The notes under the pieces are model-generated. The model made no database searches and had not been told where the DNA came from. It saw nothing but the letters and a program-made list of their open reading frames with translations. A program made the position numbers and the translations under genes. A DNA stretch of 64,000 bases from CAIKMD01 sp963803265 (GTDB lineage: Bacteria; Pseudomonadota; Alphaproteobacteria; ATCC43930; CGMCC-115725). Position 1 is the first letter of the stretch. The number at the start of each line of letters is the position of its first letter. The stretch lies in NCBI GenBank assembly GCA_963803265.1, contig CAWDLZ010000029.1, positions 62,001 through 126,000 of the forward strand, given 5' to 3'. Of this stretch, positions 55,410 to 63,716 are shown piece by piece.

Positions 55410-55486
55410 GCCTATCCATATCGCTTGTCGGCGCGCCTTGCATTGCCTAATTTCCGGCTACCCGACGAGGCACAAGGAAATCCAGC

Positions 55487-56692
55487 ATGCTCGACGCCTA
55501 TATCTATGACGGCTTGCGCACGCCGATCGGCCGCCACGCAGGCGCGCTGGCGCCGGTGCGGCCCGACGATCTGCTCGCCGGCGTTATCAGGGAAGTGATC
55601 GGGCGCAACAAGTTCAAGCCGCAAGATTACGAGGACGCGGTGATCGGCTGCACCAATCAGGCCGGCGAGGATGCGCGCAACGTCGCCCGCCACGCCGCCC
55701 TCCTCGCCGGGCTTCCCGTCGAAATCGGCGCGCTGACCGTCAATCGCCTGTGCGGCAGCGGCCTCGCCGCCATTTGCGACACCGCCCGCGCGGCCAGCAC
55801 CGGCCAGGGCGAGCTGTTCATCGCCGGCGGCGTCGAGAGCATGAGCCGCGCCCCCTTCGTGCTGGCGAAATCCGAGAGCGCTTATGGCCGCGAGCACCGG
55901 ATGTTCGATTCGACCATCGGCGCGCGCTTTCCCAACCCCAAGGTCGAGAAGGCCTATGGCGCCGATACCATGGCCGAGACCGCCGACAACGTCGCTCGCG
56001 AGCAGGCGATTTCGCGCGAGGACAGCGACAAATTCGCCCTCGCCTCGCAGGAGAAATACGCCAAGGCCAAAGCCGCGGGCTTCTATGACGGCGAGCTGCT
56101 CGCGGTCACCGTGCCCGGCACCAAGAAGGGCACCGGCATCGTCGTCGCGCAGGACGAGCATCCACGCCCCAACAGCACCCTCGAGCGGCTGATGGAGCTA
56201 AAGCCGCTCAACCCCAATGGCGTGACGACGGCGGGCAACGCCTCGGGCATCAACGACGGCGCCGCCGCGCTCGTCATTGGCACCCGGCAGGCCGGCGAAA
56301 AAGCCGGGGCCAAGCCTTTGGCGCGCATCGTTTCGGCGGCGGTGGCCGGCGTGCCGCCCCGCGTGATGGGGCTCGGCCCCGTGCCGTCGTCGAAAAAGGC
56401 GCTGGAGCGCGCCGGGCTCGCGCTCAAGGACATCGACGTGATCGAGCTGAACGAGGCGTTCGCGGCCCAAGTGCTCGGCTGCTTGAAGCTGATGGGGCTC
56501 GACTTCAACGACGACCGCATCAACCCCAATGGCGGCGCGATCGCGATCGGGCATCCCCTGGGCGCCTCGGGCGCGCGCCTTGCCCTCACCGCCATGCGCC
56601 AGCTCCACAAGACCGGTGGGCGCTACGCCCTGGTCACGATGTGCATCGGGGTCGGCCAGGGCATCGCCGCCGTGATCGAGCGCATGGCATGA
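55487..56692 (+). CDS. pcaF: Acetyl-CoA acyltransferase, 3-oxoadipyl-CoA thiolase type
   Basis: Thiolase of 401 residues. The nucleophile Cys lies in LTVNRLCGSGLAAI, the His in AIGHPLGASGARLALTAM and the second Cys in VTMCIGVGQGIAAV. The opening MLDAYIYDGLRTPIGRHAGA and SESAYGREHRMFDSTIGARF are characteristic of PcaF, which splits 3-oxoadipyl-CoA into succinyl-CoA and acetyl-CoA. PcaIJ-type transferase genes at 57823-59168 support this. A broader beta-oxidation thiolase remains possible. Confidence 0.87.
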   Translation: MLDAYIYDGLRTPIGRHAGALAPVRPDDLLAGVIREVIGRNKFKPQDYEDAVIGCTNQAGEDARNVARHAALLAGLPVEIGALTVNRLCGSGLAAICDTARAASTGQGELFIAGGVESMSRAPFVLAKSESAYGREHRMFDSTIGARFPNPKVEKAYGADTMAETADNVAREQAISREDSDKFALASQEKYAKAKAAGFYDGELLAVTVPGTKKGTGIVVAQDEHPRPNSTLERLMELKPLNPNGVTTAGNASGINDGAAALVIGTRQAGEKAGAKPLARIVSAAVAGVPPRVMGLGPVPSSKKALERAGLALKDIDVIELNEAFAAQVLGCLKLMGLDFNDDRINPNGGAIAIGHPLGASGARLALTAMRQLHKTGGRYALVTMCIGVGQGIAAVIERMA

Positions 56693-57138
56693 ACGACGCC
56701 CAACCGCCAGCGCCCGCGGCAACCCAGCGCGGGTCCTACAAGCTCTGGGCGCAGGAGCATGTGCGATACAGCGACACCGACAGCAACGGCCATGTCAATC
56801 ACACGGTGTTCCTGAGCTACTTCGAGACCGCGCGGGTCTCGATCACGCGCAATCCGCAACTCGGTCTTCTCGAGCCGGACGAGAATTTCAACGTCGTTCG
56901 CGTCGAGGTCGACTACAAAGCCGAGCTGCGCTTTCCAGCCACGGTCGATGTCGGCCTGCGCGCATTGAAATACGGCCGGACCTCATTCCGGCTGCAGCAG
57001 GCGGTATTCAAGGGCGAGACCTGCATCGCGATCGAGGAGGTCGTGCTGGTCTTCATGGATCGCGCCGCGCGCAAAGCCAAGCCGCTCTCGCCAAAGCTGA
57101 TCGCCTGGCTGCAAGAGCACGGCGCGACGGCGTCTTAG
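56689..57138 (+). CDS. 4-hydroxybenzoyl-CoA thioesterase-family (hot-dog) thioesterase
   Basis: 149-residue single hot-dog domain. The catalytic Asp/active loop reads VRYSDTDSNGHVNHTVFLSY, followed by YFETARVSITRN and RVEVDYKAELRFPATVDVG. It hydrolyses an acyl- or aryl-CoA. The ATG overlaps the thiolase stop (ATGA), so the pair is co-translated. A bidirectional hairpin follows. Confidence 0.88.
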   Translation: MNDAQPPAPAATQRGSYKLWAQEHVRYSDTDSNGHVNHTVFLSYFETARVSITRNPQLGLLEPDENFNVVRVEVDYKAELRFPATVDVGLRALKYGRTSFRLQQAVFKGETCIAIEEVVLVFMDRAARKAKPLSPKLIAWLQEHGATAS

Positions 57139-57153
57139 AGCCGCAGATAAAGC

Positions 57154-57184
57154 TCGAGGCGGCACCGCGTTGGTGCCGCCTCGA
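57154..57184. terminator. Strong hairpin between convergent genes
   Basis: A 13-bp perfect stem (57154-57166 with 57172-57184) with loop GCGTT sits between the thioesterase stop and the leftward secreted-protein gene. No U-tract follows on either side. It could serve both strands as a terminator or RNA-end barrier. Confidence 0.65.
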
Positions 57185-57221
57185 TCCTCATAGCCGCCTT
57201 GCGAAATGCGGCCCAGATGGC

Positions 57222-57506
57222 TTAGTCCTGCCCGGCGATCGTGGGGTCGCCCGGGAGCGGGTAGCCGTTCGGTCCGACGAAGCGATCGCTTTCGTCATAG
57301 ACGCCGGTTGTCGGTACGGTCGCGTCCGGATTGACGTTGGCTTTGTAAGCGTTGATCGAGGCGCTTTGGGTCGCCTGCGATGTCGTCGCCGGCGAGACGA
57401 GGCCGAGCTGGTCGGCGCGGGCCGCACTGGCGATCCCGGCCGCGAGGCCGAGCGCCAAGGTCACTCCGAGGATCGATTTGTTCACAGTGTTGCTCCATTT
57501 GCTCAT
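57222..57506 (-). CDS. Small secreted protein of unknown function
   Basis: 94 residues. A clear signal peptide (KSILGVTLALGLAAGIASAA, cleaved about ARA-DQ) leads to a polar mature chain with SPATTSQATQSASINAYKAN, TGVYDESDRFVGPNGYPLPG and a Gln-Asp end. No Cys and no known domain. ATG 57506 with AGGAA upstream is preferred to any extension. Confidence 0.7.
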   Translation of the reverse strand: MSKWSNTVNKSILGVTLALGLAAGIASAARADQLGLVSPATTSQATQSASINAYKANVNPDATVPTTGVYDESDRFVGPNGYPLPGDPTIAGQD

Positions 57507-57822
57507 GTCGTGGTTCCTGTTATCGGCTGGGTCGAAGGCGCGCCGGATATTGAATGCCGCCGCTCCTCGCCCATAGAGATATAGGCGCCCATTGTGCAAA
57601 TGCGAACACGCCGAATTCGCCGTAGCCCCATGCAATTACAGCGCATTACAGAGATTTAACCAAGCGCTTAACGCAGATGCAACATAACGATCACGGGAGC
57701 AAAACATTGGAGCAAGTTCATCCCCGCGCATCGCGCCTCTATGAACGGCTTGCAACTCCTGGAACCGCCAGGGAATAGCGCGAGCAATTCTCCGTGAAGG
57801 CGAAAGATGACGCTTAGCGCAG
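57507..57822. other. Intergenic region, probable promoter of the secreted-protein gene
   Basis: About 315 bp, locally AT-richer than its surroundings (57640-57710 especially). It includes GCATTACAGAGATTTAACC and the direct motif GGGAGCAAAA/TTGGAGCAAG. No reading frame here has a convincing start or family. It should contain the promoter of the small secreted protein; a small RNA cannot be excluded. Confidence 0.45.
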
Positions 57823-58488
57823 TTACGGCGCCGTAAGCTTTTTCCAGTCATTGGCGAGCAACAGTTTCGGCTCGGTGAGCTTTTGCAAGCCGCCGATGTC
57901 CAGCCCCGCGACCATCTCGCGCACCACCACGCCTTCGTGCGCGATATCGAGCACGGCCAGGTTGGTGTAGACCCGCGTCACGCAAGCGCTCGCCGTGAGC
58001 GGAAAGGCGCAGCGCGCGCGGATGCGCGGCGCGCCGTCTTTCGCATTGTGCTCCATCAGCACGCGCACTTCTTTCGCGCCCGCCGCCAGATCCATCGCGC
58101 CGCCAACGCCCGGCGCGAGCGTCGCGTCGTGGGTCGCCCAATTCGCGAGGTCGCCCCCGGCCGACACCTCATAGGCGCCCATGATCGATACGTCGATATG
58201 CCCGCCCCGGATCATCAGGAACGCGTCGTTGTGGTGGAAATAGGCGCCGCCCGGCCGCAGCGTCGTGAGACCCTTGCTCGCGTTGATGAGCTCTCTGTCC
58301 TCCTCGCCCGGCAGCGGCGCGCCGCCCATGCCGAGAATGCCGTTCTCGCTGTGAAACACGACCTCGCGGCCTTCGGGCACGAAATCCGCCACCAAGGTCG
58401 GCAGGCCGATGCCGAGATTGACATAGTGGCCCTCGGCCAGATCCTGGGCGGCGCGCCAGGCCATCTGGCGGCGCGACAAAGGTGTCAT
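57823..58488 (-). CDS. pcaJ: 3-oxoacid CoA-transferase subunit B (PcaJ-like)
   Basis: 221 residues. The catalytic Glu lies in FHSENGILGMGGAPLPGEE; also MAWRAAQDLAEGHYVNLGIG and GGHIDVSIMGAYEVSAGGDL. With subunit A it moves CoA from succinyl-CoA to 3-oxoadipate or a related beta-keto acid. ATG 58488 has GAGGGAGG just upstream; an ATG near 58512 that overlaps the subunit A stop is the alternative. Confidence 0.9.
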   Translation of the reverse strand: MTPLSRRQMAWRAAQDLAEGHYVNLGIGLPTLVADFVPEGREVVFHSENGILGMGGAPLPGEEDRELINASKGLTTLRPGGAYFHHNDAFLMIRGGHIDVSIMGAYEVSAGGDLANWATHDATLAPGVGGAMDLAAGAKEVRVLMEHNAKDGAPRIRARCAFPLTASACVTRVYTNLAVLDIAHEGVVVREMVAGLDIGGLQKLTEPKLLLANDWKKLTAP

Positions 58489-58508
58489 GCGGCCTCCCTC
58501 GCGAGGCA

Positions 58509-59168
58509 TCATACGACCACCACGCGGTCGACGAAAATTCCCGGCGTCGCGATCGCCTCGGGGTCGAGCGCGCCCAGTTCCACCACCTGCGATACTTGGG
58601 CGGCGGTGATCTTCGCCGCCATCGCCATCACCGGATTGAAATTGCGCGCCGCCTTGCGATAGACGAGGTTGCCCCAACGATCGGCGCGGTGCGCCTTGAT
58701 GAGCGCGATGTCGCCCGGCAGCGGCGGCTCGAGGACATGGAGAACTCCGTCGATCAGCCTCGTCTCCTTGCCCGAGGCGAGCTTGGTTTCGGCGCCGACG
58801 CGGGTGAAGAAACCGCCGATCCCCGCCCCGGCGGCGCGCAGACGCTCGCTGAGCGTGCCCTGGGGCATGATCTCGAGTTCGATCTTGCGGTCTCGATAGA
58901 GCCCGTCAATAACTTGCGGATCGGTCGAGCGCGGATAAGAGCAGACCAGTTTCCGGGCGCGGCCCGCCTTCAACAGGGCCGCCACGCCGATCAATCCGCT
59001 GCCGGCATTGTTGCAAACGACGACCAGGTCGCGCACGCCGAGCTCGATCAGCGCCTCGATCAGCTCGAACGGCTCGCCGACGGCGCCGAACCCGCCGCAC
59101 AGCACCGTCGCCCCATCGGTGACGCCGGCGATCGCCGCGGCAAGGCTGTCCACGCGCTTGTCGATCAT
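58509..59168 (-). CDS. pcaI: 3-oxoacid CoA-transferase subunit A (PcaI-like)
   Basis: 219 residues. CoA-binding block GATVLCGGFGAVGEPFELIE, then CNNAGSGLIGVAALLKAG, GIGGFFTRVGAETKLASGKE and KAHRADRWGNLVYRKAARNF. The close match to PcaI outside the core, including TPGIFVDRVV, favours beta-ketoadipate over acetoacetate as substrate. The ATG at 59168 follows the BKACE stop by one base. Confidence 0.9.
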   Translation of the reverse strand: MIDKRVDSLAAAIAGVTDGATVLCGGFGAVGEPFELIEALIELGVRDLVVVCNNAGSGLIGVAALLKAGRARKLVCSYPRSTDPQVIDGLYRDRKIELEIMPQGTLSERLRAAGAGIGGFFTRVGAETKLASGKETRLIDGVLHVLEPPLPGDIALIKAHRADRWGNLVYRKAARNFNPVMAMAAKITAAQVSQVVELGALDPEAIATPGIFVDRVVVV

Positions 59169-59169
59169 C

Positions 59170-60105
59170 TCAAAACTTGACCTGATCGCCGCCTTTGAGC
59201 TTGAGCATCTGGCGCGCCTCGGCCGGCGAAGCAATCTCCAGCGACAGGTTCTCCAAGATCGAACGGATGCGCGTGACCTGCTCGGCGTTGGTCTTGGCGA
59301 GCTGGCCCTTGCCGAGATAGAGCGAATCCTCGAGCCCGACCCGGACATTCCCGCCCATGATCGCGCCCATCGTGACGAACGGCATCTGATGCCGTCCGGC
59401 GGCGAGAATCGACCAGTAATACGAGTCGCCGAAGAGCTTATCCGCGATCCGCTTCATGTGAGCGAGATTATCGGGATCGGCGCCGATTCCGCCGAGGATG
59501 CCGAAGATCGTCTGTACGAAGAGCGGCGGCTCGACCAGCTTGCGGTCGAGGAAATGCGCGAGATTATAGAGATGCCCGACGTCATAGCACTCGAACTCGA
59601 ACCGCGTCCCGTGAACCTGCCCTAAGTCCTTAAGGATACGCTCGATGTCAGCGAAGGTATTGCGGAAAATCAGGTCTCTTGTGCCTTCGAGGTAGGGCCG
59701 CTCCCAGTCATGCCTGAAGTCGCGGTGGCGGTCCAGCATGGGATAGAGGCCGAAATTCATCGATCCCATATTGAGCGAGCACATCTCGGGCGAGGTCAGG
59801 AGCGGCGCGGCCAAGCGCTCGTCGAGCGTCATCTTGTGGCCGCCGCCGGTAGTGATGTTCACGACCGCCTGGGTCGCCTGTTTGATCCGCGGCAGGAATT
59901 CCATGAACACGGCGGGATCCGGCGTCGGCCGCCCATCCTTGGGATCGCGGGCATGAAGATGAAGGATCGCCGCCCCAGCCTCGGCCGCGCCAATGGCCTG
60001 GCTCGCCACCTCGTCTGGCGTGATCGGCAGATAGGGACTCATGGTGGGGGTATGGATCGATCCCGTCACCGCGCAGGTGATGATGACCTTGCCCGATCGT
60101 GCCAT
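59170..60105 (-). CDS. BKACE family beta-keto acid cleavage enzyme (DUF849)
   Basis: Zinc TIM-barrel enzyme of 311 residues. BKACE enzymes condense a beta-keto acid with acetyl-CoA to give acetoacetate and a new acyl-CoA. Zinc ligands are in AAILHLHARDPKDGRPTPD; also IITCAVTGSIHTPTMSPYLP, VVNITTGGGHKMTLDERL and GGNVRVGLEDSLYL. ATG 60105 has GGGAGAGG upstream. It is first in a tight BKACE-pcaI-pcaJ operon, so its substrate is probably the same beta-keto acid that PcaIJ activates. Confidence 0.9.
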   Translation of the reverse strand: MARSGKVIITCAVTGSIHTPTMSPYLPITPDEVASQAIGAAEAGAAILHLHARDPKDGRPTPDPAVFMEFLPRIKQATQAVVNITTGGGHKMTLDERLAAPLLTSPEMCSLNMGSMNFGLYPMLDRHRDFRHDWERPYLEGTRDLIFRNTFADIERILKDLGQVHGTRFEFECYDVGHLYNLAHFLDRKLVEPPLFVQTIFGILGGIGADPDNLAHMKRIADKLFGDSYYWSILAAGRHQMPFVTMGAIMGGNVRVGLEDSLYLGKGQLAKTNAEQVTRIRSILENLSLEIASPAEARQMLKLKGGDQVKF

Positions 60106-60190
60106 GGCCTCTCCCGGATTACCGTCTTCTTGTTGCCGCCGCTGCTCCCGAGCCCCTGTCGAAAGGACCGGTGCCGCTGGTCTGATTTCC

Positions 60191-60218
60191 CCAGCCGCTG
60201 CTCCACCGGCGCGGCTGG
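60191..60218 (-). repeat. Stem-loop element, copy D, after the PHB depolymerase gene
   Basis: An 8-bp perfect stem (60191-60198 with 60211-60218) encloses TGCTCCACCGGC, reading GCCGGTGGAGCA in sense with the leftward gene whose stop is at 60228. The loop is identical to copy B while the stem is different. A degenerate copy (GCCGCTGCTCCCG) lies nearby at about 60135-60150. Confidence 0.6.
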
Positions 60219-60227
60219 AACGCCATT

Positions 60228-61445
60228 TCACCCGCAATCGCGGATGAAGTCACGCAACTTCGGATAAATCTCGTTGCGCCAACGGCGGCCGTTGAAGACC
60301 CCGTAATGGCCGGCCCCGCGCTGGAGATGGTGCCCCTTTTTCCCGTCCGCCAGCCCGGTCAACAACCCATGCACGGCAGCGGTCTGGCCGACCGCGCAGA
60401 TGTCGTCGTTCTCGCCTTCGATGGCAAGGACGGCGGTACGGGCGATGGCGCCGGGATCGACCGCTCGACCGCGCGAGACGAACGCACCGCGGGCAAGATC
60501 GCGGCGGTGGAACACGCGATCGATGGTCTGCAGGTAGAAATCCGCGGGCAGGTCCATGACCGAAGCGTATTCGTCGTAAAATTTGCGCGTCGCCTCGGCG
60601 CTTTCGTCATCGCCCGTCACCAAATTCCGATAGAGATCGGCATGAGCGCTCACATGACGCTCGAGATTCATGCTCAGGAACCCGGCAAGCTGGAGGAAGC
60701 CGGGATAGACACGCCGGAACGCGCCGGCGTGGTGCAAGGGCACAGTGTTGATGAAGTTGGCTTCGAGCCAGGCAAGCGACCGCGACTCGGCGAAGCGGCT
60801 TACCTGGGTAGGGTTGACCCCCGTGTCGATCGGGCCGCCCATGAGAGTGAGCGTCCGGGGCTGGGCCGCGTCGCCCGCCTGCGCCAGCAGCGCAGCCGCC
60901 GCCAGAACCGGTACCGCGGGTTGGCACACCGCGATGACATTCAGATCGGGGGCAAGGCGGCGCATATAGGCCATCATCAGCTCGATATGATCGTCGAGAT
61001 CGAAGCCGCCATGGCGCAGCGGCACGTTGCGCGCGTTGATCCAATCGGTCACATAGACATCATGATCGGGCAGCAGGGCTTCGACCGTGCCGCGCAGCAA
61101 GGTGGCGAAATGCCCCGAGAGCGGCGCCACCAGGAGGACGCGCGGCTGCTCGATCGCGGTTTCCTTGCGAAAATGCAGCAGCGTGCAGAATGGCATCCGA
61201 GCCACTGGCGCTTCGGTCACCGCCACGGCCCGGTTGCCGATCAGGGTCGAGGCGATGCCGAATTCGGGCCGGCGGTGCGAAATTCCCAGCCGCGCCACCA
61301 GCTCGCAGCCTGCCGCCGCATGGCGCAGCAGCGGGTGGTCGGCGAAAGCCAGCCCGGGTTGGTTAAGGAAATCCCGCCCCGCCCTGGCCATCACACGGAA
61401 TGGGGCAAAGGCATCGCTTTGGCCCTGATAAGCTTGATAAAGCAT
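60228..61445 (-). CDS. phaZ: Intracellular polyhydroxybutyrate depolymerase
   Basis: 405 residues, matching the PHB_depo_C family that mobilises storage granules. The start MLYQAYQGQSDAFAPFRVMA is typical, and the upstream extension is not. The nucleophile lies in VIAVCQPAVPVLAAAALLA as Cys, as in PhaZ1-type enzymes; other blocks are LMGGPIDTGVNPTQVSRFA, ILAIEGENDDICAVGQT-like VLAIEGENDDICAVGQT, and GAGHYGVFNGRRWRNEIY with the His. Confidence 0.93.
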   Translation of the reverse strand: MLYQAYQGQSDAFAPFRVMARAGRDFLNQPGLAFADHPLLRHAAAGCELVARLGISHRRPEFGIASTLIGNRAVAVTEAPVARMPFCTLLHFRKETAIEQPRVLLVAPLSGHFATLLRGTVEALLPDHDVYVTDWINARNVPLRHGGFDLDDHIELMMAYMRRLAPDLNVIAVCQPAVPVLAAAALLAQAGDAAQPRTLTLMGGPIDTGVNPTQVSRFAESRSLAWLEANFINTVPLHHAGAFRRVYPGFLQLAGFLSMNLERHVSAHADLYRNLVTGDDESAEATRKFYDEYASVMDLPADFYLQTIDRVFHRRDLARGAFVSRGRAVDPGAIARTAVLAIEGENDDICAVGQTAAVHGLLTGLADGKKGHHLQRGAGHYGVFNGRRWRNEIYPKLRDFIRDCG

Positions 61446-61579
61446 GATGTTCTTGTCCTTGTAACCGCCTCGCGCGCAACCTGCCAGCACCACCGATCAC
61501 GCTATCACCGGGCCAATGTAGAACGCGCTAACGAAGCCCTCCGAAGCGAAGGGCGGGAATCCGCTCGGCGCAAAGCGGG

Positions 61580-61828
61580 TTAATTTTCGGGCTGAAAGAA
61601 GCGTGGGTCGCGCAGGGTCTCGAGCGCGACGGTCTTCATGTCGCTGGGCACGCCGACCCGCGTGAGGCGGACATGGGGCGATGGCTCCCAGGACCGGAAC
61701 ACGGCACCCACTTCCCAGCGGATCGATGCTACCCCGGTTAACCGAAACACCTGACCCGTGGCAACCCCCCCGAAATCCTCGGCCGGCGGCGCGCCACCTG
61801 CCGCCTTCTTGAACCACATCGAGATCAC
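61580..61828 (-). CDS. Small hypothetical protein
   Basis: 82 residues with no assigned domain. FRLTGVASIRWEVGAVFRSW and SPHVRLTRVGVPSDMKTVAL look like a compact beta-sheet. The N-terminus MWFKKAAGG or MISMWFKK is equally likely. The gene lies between phaZ and the ABC exporter genes in the same orientation. Existence is supported by codon-like composition and a protein-like pattern, not by a known family. Confidence 0.55.
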   Translation of the reverse strand: MISMWFKKAAGGAPPAEDFGGVATGQVFRLTGVASIRWEVGAVFRSWEPSPHVRLTRVGVPSDMKTVALETLRDPRFFQPEN

Positions 61829-61899
61829 CCAAGGGCAAACCGGCCTCGATCATAAAGCGCGCGCGCGGGAAACGCCCGCAAAAAAGATTGTCGCGAGGC

Positions 61900-62652
61900 T
61901 CACGCGACCGCTTCGCGCATGGCGCGTATGAACAAGGCCAAGGTCACCAAGGACACGCCGATGAAGACGACGAAGGCCAGCGGGATCGAGGGGTCGTAGA
62001 GGTTGCCGTTGATCATCGCACGGGCCGCGTTGACCGCATAAAGGAGCGGGTCGAATTTGGACAGCGCCTGGATGATCGGCGGCCCGAAGCTGATCGGCAG
62101 CATCACGCCCGACAAGATGAGGAGCGGAAGGATGAAGGTGTTGGTGATGCCGGCGAGAACGCCGCCCTCGCGCGTTATCAGGGCCAGGCAGTAGGACAGC
62201 GAGGCCATCGTGACGCCGATCAGGATCAGCAAAAACGCCAGCGCAACCGCGCCCAAAGGATCGATTTGAAGACCGAAGACCAGCGAGCACACCAGCAGGA
62301 CGACGCTCTGGAACAGCAGCGTGACCGTGGACTGCAAGATGAAACCGAACGCCAGCGACAAGCGGCTGACCGGCGTGACGCGCAGGCGCTCGAGAAAGCC
62401 GGAATCGACCTTGTCCTGCAGCGTGAAGCCTTCGAACCCGGCGCTGAACAGAGCGTTCATGATGAGAAGGCCGGGTGCGAAGAACTGGATCGCGCTGCCG
62501 CCGGGAAAGCCGCGCGTGCCCGAAACTCCATTCAAGAGCGGTCCGAACAGCACCAAATAGATGATTGGCTGGAACAGGCCGTGAAAGATCCAGAAGCGGT
62601 TGCGAACCGTCACCAAGAGCTCGTTGATCGTGATCAGATAGATATCGCGCAT
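61900..62652 (-). CDS. ABC-2 type transporter permease
   Basis: 250 residues with six hydrophobic helices. Start MRDIYLITINELLVTVRNRF, then LFQPIIYLVLFGPLLNGVSG, the family-typical APGLLIMNALFSAGFEG and LLILSGVMLPISFGPPIIQA. It pairs with the ATPase gene 11 bp upstream to form a DrrAB-like exporter. Cargo unknown. Confidence 0.92.
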   Translation of the reverse strand: MRDIYLITINELLVTVRNRFWIFHGLFQPIIYLVLFGPLLNGVSGTRGFPGGSAIQFFAPGLLIMNALFSAGFEGFTLQDKVDSGFLERLRVTPVSRLSLAFGFILQSTVTLLFQSVVLLVCSLVFGLQIDPLGAVALAFLLILIGVTMASLSYCLALITREGGVLAGITNTFILPLLILSGVMLPISFGPPIIQALSKFDPLLYAVNAARAMINGNLYDPSIPLAFVVFIGVSLVTLALFIRAMREAVA

Positions 62653-62663
62653 GAATGGGTCCG

Positions 62664-63639
62664 TTAGCCGTTGGTCGTTTCGGCTTCGCGCAGGCTTCGG
62701 CCGGTGAGCTTCAGGAACACGTCGTCGAGCGAGGGCCGCGAAAGTTGCACGGTCTTGGGCGGTACATGGGTCTGCCCGAGCAGCCTGAAGACGATCGGAA
62801 GCGCCTCGTCGCCCTTGTCGACATAGAGTTGCAGGATGGCGCCATTGACGTGCTTTTCCAGGATCAACGGATTGTCTTGCAGCACTCCGGTCGCGGCTTC
62901 GAGCTGCGCCTCGGTCTCGAAGCCGAGGGTGAGGATGTCGCCGGCGATCTGCTTCTTGAGCTCGGCGGGACTGCCCAAGGCCACGATTTTCCCAAAATCG
63001 ACGATCGCAACCCGGTCGCACAGCGCATCCGCTTCTTCGAGGTAATGGGTGGTGAGGAAAATGGTCGTCCCCTGCTCGTGCAGCGCCTTCACCTCTTCCC
63101 ATACGCGCGCGCGGCTTTGCGGATCGAGGCCGGTGGTCGGCTCGTCGAGGAACAGCAGCTCGGGCGCATTGATCACGCCCGAGGCGAGATCGAAGATCCG
63201 CCGTTGCCCGCCCGAATAGGTGTCGGCGTGGCGGTCGGCGAAATTCGACAGATTCGAGGCGCTCGATCAGCGCGTCGGTGCGCCGCGCCGCTTCGGCCTT
63301 GCTCATGCGGTACAGCTGGGCTTGCAGCATGAGATTTTCGCGCCCCGTCGCGACCGCCTCCATCCCGCCCTTCTGGCCGACATAACCGATATGCTTGCGG
63401 ATTTCGCCGGCTTGCGTGGCGAGATCGAAACCGGTGACGGTGGCGCTCCCCGCGGTCGGCACCAACAAGGTGCACAGCATCCGCATGGCGGTCGTCTTGC
63501 CGGCACCGTTGGGGCCCAACAGCCCGAACATCTCGCCCTTGGCGACGTCGAGATCGATCCCGCGCACCGCCTCGACCGTGTCCTTGCCACGCCCTTTGAA
63601 AGTCTTGCTCAGTTTTTCGGTGTGAATGATCGGCGGCAC
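62664..63639 (-). CDS. ABC-2 type transporter ATPase (DrrA-like), frameshifted
   Basis: About 325 residues. Walker A LLGPNGAGKTTAMRML, signature TYSGGQRRIFDLA, Walker B LLFLDEPTTGLDPQSRARVW and the H-loop TTHYLEEADALCDR, followed by a DrrA-like C-terminal domain (LSRPSLDDVFLKLTG). The frame breaks at about 63241-63243, where GAATTTCGCC should be GAATTCGCC to read ESVEFADRHADTYSGG. Partner of the downstream permease. Confidence 0.92.
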
Positions 63640-63716
63640 GGGAATGCTTCACGCTTGGATGTTGCGGGGATGGAGGCTAGCAGAAGACGGGTGCGCGAAA
63701 TACCCGTCCCGACAAT

